Shown here one piece after another: positions 38,060 through 47,332 of a DNA stretch of 64,000 bases. Position 1 is the stretch's first letter; every line of letters begins with the position of its first letter. The stretch spans positions 13,538-77,537 of the forward strand of contig CAYVQC010000014.1 of NCBI GenBank assembly GCA_964453995.1, written 5' to 3'. Under the pieces are notes generated by a model. The model saw only the letters and a list, made by a program, of their open reading frames with translations, was not told the DNA's origin and did not search any database. The translations under genes and the position numbers were made by a program. The DNA is from SKVR01 sp964453995 (GTDB lineage Bacteria > Bacteroidota > Bacteroidia > Bacteroidales > UBA7960).

Positions 38060-38175
38060 ACGCGCAAGCATATTCCAGGGCAGGATTGCGGTGAAGAATT
38101 CTTAAAGGCTAACGAGGCCTGGAGGTTAGGCAGGAACTCCTACATTTTTTCCGCTGAAAGGCCATCCTGCTTTTT

Positions 38176-40227
38176 TCAGGCCGGTTTCAGCAAGCCACTC
38201 CCCTTTTTCACAAAACTAACCCACAGCAGGTGCATGGCACGTGTGCAGGCTATATAAAGAAGATGACGATCCAGTTCGGTATGGTAGTTTTCGGCCGTAG
38301 CAAAGGGCACAATCACCTGATCGAATTCCAACCCTTTGGAAAGGTGAACAGTAGTTACAATAACACCTGTAAGGCTTGCAACGCTTTGGTCGGTGATGCG
38401 GCTGATGGGTCCGGCCTGTTCTTCCAGCAGGTGGTACAGGCGATCGGCCTGTTTTTGTGTTTTGCAGATCAACCCAAGGGAATGATAGCCCGATTTCCTG
38501 AACTGCGATATCTGCTCCAAAATGCCCCGGATCTCAGATTTGCTGTCAGGATAGTTTTGCACCACCGGCTTGTGGCCATGCCGTTCAATGGCGATCAGAT
38601 CGCTGTCGGGCAAAATCTGCTGGGCAAATTGAGTGATCTCAAAGGAAGAACGATAGCTGCGGCGCAGCTTAACCACCCTTGCATCCTGCATCACTTCTGT
38701 TATGGTTTCGGCGGTTGAGGAGCCATTGAGACTTACTTTCTGGTGGGCATCACCCAGGATGGTTTTGTTGCAGGGAAACAACCGCGCAATAACGGCATAC
38801 TGCACTGGCGAATAATCCTGCATTTCATCGATGAGAAGGTGCTTCACCTTTTCAAATACCGGGAAACCCTCAAACCTGATTTTCAGGTAGGCCAAGGGAA
38901 AAACATCGGCATATTCATACCTGGACCGTGCGGTCATTTTGAGCCAGTAGGGTTTTCCCAACCAGTCAAAAAAGGCGCGATAAAGCTGGCGCAGGTTGGT
39001 GATGCTGAACATTCGGGTCACCTCTCTGAGTATCTCCTTGCGCTCATCGGGCGAAACATCTCTTTTATAATAAAACCGTATATTCTCCTCTACCGCTTTT
39101 GCAATGGGTACAAACCGCTTCATGATGGGCAGACGGTGGAGTGACTCAAACTTTTCGCTGATGAACCACCCGGGCACCAGGCTTTTGCCAATCCAGAAAT
39201 CGGCCGGGTGGAAACATTCGGTATTCACATGCAGCAGAAACTGATCCAGGCGGGATAGCATTTCTGAAGAGGTTTTAAAGCGTATGCGATCGGCCAGTGC
39301 CTGATCATCCTTCTCAATGAGCAGCGAAACCTGCTCAAAAAAAGTCTGAAATTTATATTTATTTTCCAACACTTTGGCTGCCAGCTCTTCCATACCCATT
39401 TCTGGAACCCGCTCTTCGCCCAGCTCAGGCAGCACATTGGCAATATAATCAGCATACACCTTATTGGGAGAAATGATCAGGATATCGTCGGATGAGAGGG
39501 TTTCCCTGAACCGGTAGAGCAGGTATGCAATGCGGTGCAATGCAATGGAGGTTTTCCCCGATCCGGCCACACCCTGGATGATAAGCACACGGTCGGATTC
39601 ATTACGCACAATGGGGTTTTGATCGCGCTGGATGGTGGCCACAATATTTTTCATCCTGCTGTCAGAAGCTTTGCTGAGTTCCTGCTGCAGCACTTCATCA
39701 TATACCTGGGCGGCATTTTCGAGCATATACTCCATTTTCCCCTGCCGTATGCGGTATTGCCGTTTCAGGGAGATGTTACCTTTTACGCGTCCACCGGGAG
39801 CGTTGTAAAAGGCAGGGCCCAGCTCAAAATCGTAAAACATCCCCGATACCGGGGCCCTCCAATCGTATACCAGGTTGGCACTGGTTTGTTCATCGTAGAA
39901 GGAATGGATACCGATATACAATGGATTGGTTTCCTTCTTCCCCTTTTCGGAAAAGTCTATACGTGCAAAATAGGGCGAATCGAGCAGCTTCTGTATATTT
40001 TCTCTTCTCAGCACTGTTTTTTCTCCCAGCATGGCACCCTGTATTACTGTTTCCCTGACAGAAACCTTCTCCAGGCGATCCATACCGTCCTTGTTCTCAT
40101 ACAGGTATTTTTTGGAATCATAAAGATCCCTTGCCTGCTCCTTTACCCGTGCATTGATCTTTTCCAGGGTAGTGACAAGTTTTTCTTGTATCCAGGCCAG
40201 GTGTTCCTTTTCTTCTTGCAGAATCAT
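38176..40227 (-). CDS. HelD-like superfamily 1 helicase
   Basis: A 683-residue ATPase of the UvrD/HelD group. The N-terminus is a coiled-coil arm (EEKEHLAWIQEKLVTTLEKINARVKEQARDL), as in HelD, which uses such an arm to reach into RNA polymerase and release stalled complexes. Walker A is GVAGSGKTSIALHR near residue 217, Walker B LLIDEMQDYSPVQY, and later motifs include LRRSYRSSFEITQF and VIVTTVHLSKGLEFDQVIVP. The order and length match HelD better than UvrD or Rep. HelD is best studied in Firmicutes and Actinobacteria; this assignment is by architecture. It is convergent with the AI-2E gene. Confidence 0.87.
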   Translation of the reverse strand: MILQEEKEHLAWIQEKLVTTLEKINARVKEQARDLYDSKKYLYENKDGMDRLEKVSVRETVIQGAMLGEKTVLRRENIQKLLDSPYFARIDFSEKGKKETNPLYIGIHSFYDEQTSANLVYDWRAPVSGMFYDFELGPAFYNAPGGRVKGNISLKRQYRIRQGKMEYMLENAAQVYDEVLQQELSKASDSRMKNIVATIQRDQNPIVRNESDRVLIIQGVAGSGKTSIALHRIAYLLYRFRETLSSDDILIISPNKVYADYIANVLPELGEERVPEMGMEELAAKVLENKYKFQTFFEQVSLLIEKDDQALADRIRFKTSSEMLSRLDQFLLHVNTECFHPADFWIGKSLVPGWFISEKFESLHRLPIMKRFVPIAKAVEENIRFYYKRDVSPDERKEILREVTRMFSITNLRQLYRAFFDWLGKPYWLKMTARSRYEYADVFPLAYLKIRFEGFPVFEKVKHLLIDEMQDYSPVQYAVIARLFPCNKTILGDAHQKVSLNGSSTAETITEVMQDARVVKLRRSYRSSFEITQFAQQILPDSDLIAIERHGHKPVVQNYPDSKSEIRGILEQISQFRKSGYHSLGLICKTQKQADRLYHLLEEQAGPISRITDQSVASLTGVIVTTVHLSKGLEFDQVIVPFATAENYHTELDRHLLYIACTRAMHLLWVSFVKKGSGLLKPA

Positions 40228-40429
40228 AGGTTGGTAAAGTTGGCAAAAGATAATTTATTGTTTCTGAGATTCAGTTGGAATCATATATAGATATATTTCC
40301 TCCAAAAAGCACCCCATCCTGAAGGGGGAGCCCACAACTGAATTACTGTAATTAATAAACACATTTATCTTGCCTTACAAAAGTAATCAGACTATGGGAA
40401 CGGACGCATTGATGGATAAAAAAATGCTA

Positions 40430-40660
40430 TCATAAACACCGCATGCAGGGGGAGCTTTCGGGCATGGTAGCAATGCGGCCCATGGGTATCCTTTCAACAC
40501 AACGGCTGCAGGGTCCAAAAGAAGGATTGTGAATATTTTCGAGAGCAAGCTGCAGAGCATGAATTTTTTTGCGGGCCTGCCTGAGGGCAGCTTCATTAAC
40601 ACTTTTATTGTTGATGGTATCCAATCCGGATGCCCTGCCGATAGCTGCATCAGGTGCCAC
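40430..40660 (-). pseudogene. DksA/TraR-type zinc-finger protein with damaged N-terminus
   Basis: From a GTG at 40660 the frame gives 76 residues with the DksA/TraR C4 zinc finger (CSRC, then CMRC after 17 residues) and the family stretch INNKSVNEAALRQARKKI. Relatives have some 30-40 more residues upstream. Here the same frame continues upstream into family-like IEKEDNNKIEELI (to about 40759), but it is interrupted by TAG (40697-40699) and TAA (40691-40693), and no ATG is in frame. Either the gene has decayed at its front or a truncated protein is made from the GTG. The zinc finger itself is intact. Such proteins bind RNA polymerase and tune transcription. Confidence 0.7.
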
Positions 40661-40941
40661 AGGCTTTGTGAGGACTTCCGGTTCGGCTATTTATTCCTAC
40701 ACCTGTTGTAATTTATGAAATATCAGCTCTTCAATTTTATTGTTGTCTTCCTTCTCTATACGACAAAAACAAATAAAAATGTGCCGCCGGGCTGTTATTA
40801 TCATTACAGTAAAGACGACACCTTTGTGGGTCAATAGTGCCGGCAACAGCTGTTGCGGGACTTCTTAAACCTGAAAACAAGGGAGCAGGTTATTGCCGGC
40901 GTGTGAGGCATGATTTACCGGGAAAGGTTTGCGCAGCATTT
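40661..40941. other. Region upstream of the DksA/TraR remnant
   Basis: Holds the disrupted 5' part of the DksA/TraR-type gene (to about 40759). The remaining bases contain no recognised gene, RNA or repeat. Confidence 0.4.
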
Positions 40942-40945
40942 CCCG

Positions 40946-40981
40946 AAAAAACCCGAAAGCCAGTAAAAACTGGCTCTCGGG
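40946..40981 (-). terminator. Strong intrinsic terminator of the chemoreceptor gene
   Basis: A 13-pair stem (CCCGAAAGCCAGT at 40952-40964, ACTGGCTCTCGGG at 40969-40981, one G-T pair on the minus strand) has a four-base loop. The minus strand continues TTTTTTC. It lies 38 bases beyond the MCP stop codon and ends the cheW-MCP transcript. Confidence 0.9.
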
Positions 40982-41018
40982 CAAAGGGGGGAAATATAAA
41001 CAGAGAAATAGAACTGTA

Positions 41019-43100
41019 TCAGAATCTCTCATAATCGTTATCCGAGCGATCTGATACCAGATCTACAGTAACTCCATTTTGGGGCTTGTTGCCATTACTA
41101 AATGACATTACAGGGTTTTGCTTCTTGTTGTGGGCTGCACCACCATTGGTCTGGATCACAGTCTTTTTCTTTGCGGTTCTTTCTTTGCTTCTTGCTTTAT
41201 CCTCAAACTTAAAGAAAGAGATCATCTCCAGGAGTTGATCTGCCTGGCTGGCAAGCTCTTCACTGCTGGTAGCCATTTCCTCACTGGCAGCAGCATTTTG
41301 CTGGGTGATTTGATTGAGCTGCTGAATAGCCGAGTTGACCTGGTCAGCACCGGCATTCTGTTCAATACTGGCAGCAGATATCTCCTGTACCAGGCGTGCT
41401 GTTTTTTGAATTTCGGGCACAATGGCAGCAAGCTTCTGCCCTGCTTCCTCAGAGATGCTTACCCCAAATTTTGAAAGCTTATCAATTTCTGCAGCAGCAA
41501 CCTGGGAGCGTTCTGCCAGTTTACGCACTTCGGCAGCCACTACAGCAAATCCTTTTCCGTGTTCACCGGCCCTTGCCGCTTCCACAGCCGCATTGAGTGC
41601 AAGAATATTTGTCTGTCGTGATATTTCGCCGATAATGCTTATTTTATCAGCAATATCGCGCATAGCAACCACAGCCTGTTCGGAAGCTTTACTGCTGTCC
41701 ATGATCCCTGCTTCAGCTTTTTGGGCGATACTTTCTGTTTCCCGGGCATTGTCAGTATTTTGCTGAATATTGGCCGCCATTTCCTCCATAGAAGAGCTTA
41801 CCTCTTCAGCCGAAGAAGCTTGCTCCGTGCTTCCCTGGCTCATTTCCTGGGCTGTGGATGACATTTGCTGACTGGCGGAGGCAATGTTGTCAGAACCTGC
41901 CATTACACTACCCAGCACATCCCTCAGCTTGGTGATCATGCTCTGCATGGCATTGCCCAACTGACCTACTTCATCTTTACGTTTTAAAAATTCGTCTTCC
42001 ACATCTATGGTAAGATCTCCGTTGGCTAAGGTTTTTGCAATGGAAACACCGCGGGTGATCCCCTGGGTAACAAGGCGGGTAATGAAAAATCCCAGGGCCA
42101 GTGCAATAATGATTCCCACAATCAGTCCGGTAATCACCAGGATATTGGATGCCGTTATTGTTGAATTGCCAGATTCTACTTGATTTTCAGATTCCTTTAC
42201 ATTGATCTGTTTCAGTTCGGCGAATTTTTCCATCAGGGCTTCATGAACAGGTGTAGAAACCTCAGTAATTACGCGGCTCATATCTTCAAATGCTGCTACC
42301 GCATTTTGAGCTTCGCGGTTTATGATGGCAAAATAGTTGAAAACATGATCTGCTGAAGGGATCATAACGGTGAGGTATTCATTCATGGCAGCCTGTTGGT
42401 TGCCACGGGCAATATGCTGCTTGATGCGGTGTACAGAAGCGTGAAACTCGTCGTGGTGCTCCATCATATCGCGCATATTGCTGTTGATCTCCTCGTTGCT
42501 GGTGCGAAAATCGGGCATCCATATCCCAAAGTTACAGCCGGTTGCATCATCCCCCCCATCAAAAGTGCGCATGTTCTGTATAGCATTTGATGTTTGCACC
42601 TGAAGGGCATAGTGGTCTTTCATAAATTGCTCCAGGTCGCGGTTTAGTTTCATTGGATTAAGCAGATCTGTTTCCACTACTACTGCATTGAGCTGGTCTA
42701 CCTGGCCGATATTGATGTTTCGGTTTTCCTGCAGCAATTCCAGTAATTGCTGGTATACTCTTGCTTCCTCATCGGTTTGGGGGAGTGCGGCATAGCGTTC
42801 CTGGTATTGCTGGAAGGTTGCCCTGAATTCCTTTATCTGGTTCTGCGCGTTTTCCCTTTCTTCCCTGGAGAGCCGGTTATCCAGCAATTGCCTGTAGTAG
42901 GCCTGCATACGCTCCAGGTTGGCTTCCATATTCCCTAGGTATTGAACCCCTGGCAGACAAACTCCGGAAACCTCCTGAAAGGAGTTGCCCACATTTCTGA
43001 GCCCGAACAGGCCAATGGAGCCAATAATTACTGCAATAAGCAGCACAGTTAAAAAGCCTGTTAAAATTTTTGTCCCTGTTTTTAAATCTTTAAATCTCAT
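41019..43100 (-). CDS. Methyl-accepting chemotaxis protein with CZB-like motif in its periplasmic segment
   Basis: A 693-residue chemoreceptor. TM1 is about residues 12-34 and TM2 about 318-342, followed by a HAMP domain and the cytoplasmic signalling hairpin (tip with EISRQTNILALNAAVEAARAGEHGKGFAVVA). The periplasmic part of about 280 residues is helical. It contains CNFGIWM with Cys189, then His216 and His220: the 27- and 4-residue spacings equal those of the CZB zinc-binding domain (Cys52, His79, His83 in DgcZ), and His163 could be the fourth ligand. CZB domains are usually cytoplasmic, so this placement is odd. The gene lies 66 bases downstream of cheW. No CheA is in the window. Confidence 0.92.
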   Translation of the reverse strand: MRFKDLKTGTKILTGFLTVLLIAVIIGSIGLFGLRNVGNSFQEVSGVCLPGVQYLGNMEANLERMQAYYRQLLDNRLSREERENAQNQIKEFRATFQQYQERYAALPQTDEEARVYQQLLELLQENRNINIGQVDQLNAVVVETDLLNPMKLNRDLEQFMKDHYALQVQTSNAIQNMRTFDGGDDATGCNFGIWMPDFRTSNEEINSNMRDMMEHHDEFHASVHRIKQHIARGNQQAAMNEYLTVMIPSADHVFNYFAIINREAQNAVAAFEDMSRVITEVSTPVHEALMEKFAELKQINVKESENQVESGNSTITASNILVITGLIVGIIIALALGFFITRLVTQGITRGVSIAKTLANGDLTIDVEDEFLKRKDEVGQLGNAMQSMITKLRDVLGSVMAGSDNIASASQQMSSTAQEMSQGSTEQASSAEEVSSSMEEMAANIQQNTDNARETESIAQKAEAGIMDSSKASEQAVVAMRDIADKISIIGEISRQTNILALNAAVEAARAGEHGKGFAVVAAEVRKLAERSQVAAAEIDKLSKFGVSISEEAGQKLAAIVPEIQKTARLVQEISAASIEQNAGADQVNSAIQQLNQITQQNAAASEEMATSSEELASQADQLLEMISFFKFEDKARSKERTAKKKTVIQTNGGAAHNKKQNPVMSFSNGNKPQNGVTVDLVSDRSDNDYERF

Positions 43101-43166
43101 AAGCTTTTAGTTTAAAATGTAAAGTAAATTTTCTTGATAATCTTGTTTTTTAGTCCTACAATTGTT

Positions 43167-43670
43167 TTATGCACTGACGATATTGTCTGAGGATTCTTTT
43201 GCCATGATGAGTTCACTGGAATTGAATACCCTATCGGCATCAAGGATCATAATAAATGTATCATTCTGTTTCACCATGCCCTTTAGATATTCAGCGTTGA
43301 AGCGGTTCCCCAGTGAGGGTGGTGGTTCAATATCGCCCGCACTAAGCTTCAGCACTTCCTCCACAGAATCAACCAATGCACCCAAATGCAATGTATCACC
43401 ATCCATAATTACATCAAGTACCACTATACATGTATCAACATTGTCATCAGTTACTTCCAAACCAAATTTGACACGGGTATCTAAAACAGGCAATACCTTA
43501 CCACGCAGGTTTATTACTCCTCTCATATAATCCGGAGCCTTGGGCACCCTGGTAATAGTAGACAGTTCGAGTATTTCAAGGACTTTTCCTACATCTGTTG
43601 CAAATATTTCGTCACCCAAACGAAACGACAGGTAGGATGTAATGGAATTTTCATTCTTTGTTTCAGTCAT
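43167..43670 (-). CDS. cheW: Chemotaxis adaptor CheW
   Basis: A 167-residue CheW, the scaffold that couples receptors to the CheA kinase. The family pattern is clear: YLSFRLGDEIFATDVGKVLEIL, then ITRVPKAPDYMRGVINLRGKVLPVLD with the conserved NLRG, and later VDSVEEVLKLSAGDIEPPPS. The start ATG is preceded by a strong AAAAGGAGG, unusual in this phylum. It probably forms an operon with the chemoreceptor 66 bases downstream. The window has no CheA, CheB, CheR or flagellar gene, so the partner kinase is either elsewhere or the pair serves a non-motility role. Confidence 0.95.
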   Translation of the reverse strand: MTETKNENSITSYLSFRLGDEIFATDVGKVLEILELSTITRVPKAPDYMRGVINLRGKVLPVLDTRVKFGLEVTDDNVDTCIVVLDVIMDGDTLHLGALVDSVEEVLKLSAGDIEPPPSLGNRFNAEYLKGMVKQNDTFIMILDADRVFNSSELIMAKESSDNIVSA

Positions 43671-43675
43671 AATTT

Positions 43676-43684
43676 CCTCCTTTT
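43676..43684 (-). promoter_or_regulatory. Strong Shine-Dalgarno before cheW
   Basis: The minus strand reads AAAAGGAGG, five bases before the cheW ATG. Most genes in this window lack such a site, as expected for Bacteroidota, so this one stands out. Confidence 0.7.
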
Positions 43685-44192
43685 GTTAATAAATAAAAAG
43701 AATGCTGTTGCTTTTTTGTATTTCAGATGAAAAACTGCAGATTCCCCAACTTCTTTCTGCACAATTTCATCGAACTTACCGCAAATGGTTAGGTAAGGCA
43801 AAGAAAAATGAAAGTGTATGGGCCAAAAACGGGGTTATACGGGTTTTCCCTTAGGCAAAAACCCTAGTTTAATTAGGTATAATGACATATATTTTATGCT
43901 TTAAACAAGCGTTTTCCCGCCCAAAATCATTAACAATGAAGACCATAGATTGCAAGTTGATATCATACAACAAACTGATCATACAAGCTGACATAAGATT
44001 TTTCCCGGGTAGAATAATTTGAAGAATCCATGGTGGTGCTAAAACTTTTTTTATTTTTGGTACACCTTTACGGCAAACACTTCAACCATAAACCAGAAAA
44101 GGCCTACGCAACGGATGGTTTGAAGAGATCCAAAACCAGCATTGTAAATCTACCACGTTTTGATTTCAGGTGCACAGCAGAAAGGAATGCCT
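43685..44192. other. Divergent region between cheW and the histidine kinase gene
   Basis: About 510 bases. A palindrome pairs GGGTTTT (43841-43847) with AAAACCC (43858-43864) and is followed by CTAGTTTAATTAG. It may be a protein-binding site or transcript hairpin serving either gene. No gene or RNA family was recognised. Confidence 0.4.
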
Positions 44193-46866
44193 ATGAATGC
44201 CAATATCGAAGAATTAAAAGCTTATATTTCCGACCTTGAAAAGAAAGTAAGTCATCTTGAAAAAGAAAACAAAGCACTGCTGAACGGAGCCGAAGAAAGA
44301 CACCGTTTACTTTGGAAAACCATGACCCTGGGAGTGGTTTACCAGGCCGCCAGCGGTGATATACTATCTGCAAATCCGGCAGCAGAAAAGATTCTTGGAC
44401 TAACCACAGCCCAGATGCAGGGAAAAACATCTATGGACCCGCGCTGGAGGATGATAGAAGAAGATGGTACTCCTGTGCAGGGCCATGAGCACCCCACAAT
44501 GGTATGTTTACAAACAGGCAAAACGATTGGTCCTGTTACGCGGGGAGTTTATCATCCGGAAAAAGACTGTTATGTTTGGTTATCTATCATTTCTATACCT
44601 TTGTTCAGAGAAGGAGAAGAGAAACCCTACCAGGCCTACGCCACTTTCGAAGATATTACCAGCCAAAAAAAAGCACGCGAAAGGCTGAGGAAAAGCGAAG
44701 AAAGTTTCCATTATGCCCTGGATGCTGTGAAGCTGGGAGCCTGGGAATTAGACTTCACCACCCACCATGTACAGCGAACTGTAAAGCATGATCAGATATT
44801 TGGTTATTCAGAACTGCTGTCCCACTGGACCCTTGAAATGTTCATTGAACATGTGCACCCGCAAGATGTGCAAGAGGTAAAAAAGAAGTTTGATGATGCA
44901 ATAAATAACCGTAAGGACTGGAATTTTGAATGTCGCATCATAAGAACTGATGGCCAGCAGCGATGGATCTGGGCAAAAGGCAGGCACATCAAAAACGAAA
45001 AAGGTGAATACACCCGCATGACGGGCATCGTGCAGGACATCACCCAAACCAAAGAAACTTTCCTGGAATTGAAGCATCGCGAAGAATTGCTGGCTTATAT
45101 CATCAAATACGATCCAAGTGGTATAGCAGTACATGATAAAAATCTAAACTACCTGTTTGTCAGCGATAAATACCTTAAACAATACAATATCACCGACCCC
45201 CACATAATCGGAAAACATCACTATGAAATTTTTCCCGATCTACCCGAAAAATGGAAAAAAGTGCATCAAAGAGTGCTCCAGGGAGAGGTATTGCACAGTG
45301 AAGAAGATTTATATATACGTGACAATGGCGTTGTGGAAATTACACGATGGCTATGCCGGCCCTGGCACACGGCCGTTGGAGAAATTGGCGGTATCATTCT
45401 TTATACCGAAGTAATCACCGAGAGGAAACAAATTGAGCTCAACCATAAAGAAACGGCCCGGCGGTTGAACCTGGTACTGGAACATGCCCACGACGGAATT
45501 TTTTCCCTCGACAGCCAGGGCAGGGTTACAATGATCAACAAAGCGGCCATTGAAATGATGGGCTGCACAAGAGATGATATGATCGGTCAGCTCATGCATC
45601 CACTGCATCATCACACCAAAAAAGATGGCAGTCCCTATCCTATTGCTGAGTGTCCGATACAGGCAACCCTAAGAAGTGGTAAAATAGTAAATGAAACAGA
45701 CGAGGAGTTCTGGAACAAAGATGGCAGAAGTTTCCCGGTAGAATACACGAGTTCTCCCATCACCGAAGACGGGAAAATTACCGGTGCTGTGGTTAGCTTC
45801 AGGGATATCTCCTTCAGGAAAAAGGCTGAAGAACGAATTCAAAAACTCAATCACCAGTTAAAAGAGATCATTGGCACCATCAACAGGTTATCCAGGGCCG
45901 ACAACCTGGAATTGCTGCAGAAGATTGTTGCCGATGCCGCCCGTAAGCTGGTACAGGCCAGGGGAACATCCTTTGTTTTGCGCGACGCGGACTATTGCTG
46001 GTATGTGGAAGAAGATACCGACACCCCCCTGTGGAAAGGCAGCAAATTCCCCATCGACAACTGTATCACCGGCTGGGTATTGCTCAACAAAAAACCCGCT
46101 ATCATAAGAGATATCTTTTCCGATAAAAGAATCCCCATAGAATTGTACAAAGAAACATACATTAAGAGCCTGGCCATATTCCCTGCCAACCTTAAAGATC
46201 CGCGGTTTGCCATCGGCTGCTATTGGGATACCCATTACACCCCTGACAAAGAAGAGATACAACTGATCCAAACCCTTGCCGAAGCGGCCAATATTGCATA
46301 CGGCAACATTACCCTGCTCAACAACCTGGAAACCATCGTAAAAGAACGCACCCACGAACTGGAAATGGCCAACAAGGAGCTCGAAGCTTTCAGCTATTCG
46401 GTATCCCACGACCTGAGGGCCCCTTTGAGAGGGGTTAACGGATTTGTAAATATTCTGCTGGATGAGTATGGAGAGAAGTTGGATGAGGAAGGGCTTAGGG
46501 TGTGCAACATCATAAAACAAAACGCACACAATATGGGAGTATTGATTGATGATCTGCTGGCATTTTCGAGGCTTGCCCGAAAAGAGATCAACAAATCGGA
46601 CATAGACTGCAAAACGTTGNNNNNNNNNNNNNNNNNNNNNNNNNNNNNNNNNNNNNNNNNNNNNNNNNNNNNNNNNNNNNNNNNNNNNNNNNNNNNNNNN
46701 NNNNNNNNNNNNNNNNNNNCAGCGTATTGTTCACCGGCATGGAGGAAGCATCGATGCCGTGGGATCACCCGGCCATGGGGCCACCTTTTGGTTCTCCCTG
46801 CCCGTAGAAAATGAAACCAAAGAAATGATCAATAAAAGGATACTAAAAGACGTAAACACGCAATAA
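44193..46866 (+). CDS. Multi-PAS/GAF sensor histidine kinase, interrupted by assembly gap
   Basis: A soluble-looking sensor kinase. A coiled coil (ELKAYISDLEKKVSHLEKEN) precedes about four PAS domains (near residues 40-155, 170-290, 300-410 and 420-545), a GAF-like domain (about 565-700) and a HisKA domain with phospho-acceptor His739 in YSVSHDLRAPLRGV. Bases 46620-46719 are N. After the gap the frame starting at 46720 reads RIVHRHGGSIDAVGSPGHGATFWFSLP, the end of an ATPase domain, and stops at 46866. The missing part should hold most of the ATP-binding domain. No transmembrane segment is seen. The ATG at 44193 has AAAGGA at a proper distance. A response regulator gene starts four bases after the stop. 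Confidence 0.92.
46620..46719. other. Assembly gap of 100 N
   Basis: Exactly 100 unknown bases, a common placeholder length. The flanking codons require a gap divisible by three, so the true size is not 100. By comparison with related kinases about 100-115 residues (roughly 300-345 bases) are missing. Confidence 0.95.
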
Positions 46867-46870
46867 AACT

Positions 46871-47317
46871 ATGACAGCCTACATTTCAGCAGAAGTGCTC
46901 CTGGTAGAGGACAACCAGTATGATGCAGAACTAACCCTGAGGGCATTTCGCAAGCAGGGACTAGTGAATAAAATATTCCATGCTACAGATGGAGAAGATG
47001 CCCTGGATTTTCTTTTTTGCAGGGGAAAATATGAAGCAAGAAAAAACTCAGCACATGTAAAGGTAATTCTCCTGGATCTGAAATTACCCAAGATTCATGG
47101 TCTTGAAGTGCTAAAGGAGATCAAATCGCGGCCGGAAACCTCGAAGATCCCCGTTGTTGTGGTAAGCTCCTCCAGCGAAGACCCCGATATAAAAAAGGCT
47201 TATGCTTTGGGTGCCAACAGCTATGTGGTAAAACCTGTTGAGTTTGAGAATTTTATGAAATCGCTGCAAAACACCGGCATGTATTGGCTGCTGGTAAATC
47301 ATGTACCAGATAAATAA
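46871..47317 (+). CDS. Single-domain response regulator (Rcp1-like)
   Basis: A 148-residue receiver domain without output domain, of the type that accompanies phytochrome-like kinases. The acidic pair is Glu13-Asp14 (LLVEDNQYDAE), the phospho-acceptor Asp69 (VILLDLKLPK), the conserved Ser of VVVVSSSSE and the Lys of YVVKPVEF are in place. Its ATG lies four bases after the histidine kinase stop, so the two form a cognate pair. With no output domain, it likely passes phosphate on, perhaps to the hybrid kinase that follows 15 bases later, or acts by protein contact. Confidence 0.95.
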   Translation: MTAYISAEVLLVEDNQYDAELTLRAFRKQGLVNKIFHATDGEDALDFLFCRGKYEARKNSAHVKVILLDLKLPKIHGLEVLKEIKSRPETSKIPVVVVSSSSEDPDIKKAYALGANSYVVKPVEFENFMKSLQNTGMYWLLVNHVPDK

Positions 47318-47332
47318 ACCTATCCTTATTGT

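Noticed and set aside
38060..38175. Terminator between the AI-2E and HelD genes
   Set aside because: GCAGGA and TCCTGC are present before a T-run, but the stem is only six bases with a loop of about 30.
45888..46529. 213-codon minus-strand frame inside the histidine kinase gene
   Set aside because: Antisense to the GAF and HisKA domains; no support.
46720..46814. Kinase C-terminus read in the frame that continues straight through the N run
   Set aside because: The 100 N are not a multiple of three; the frame from 46720 gives the conserved kinase ending instead.
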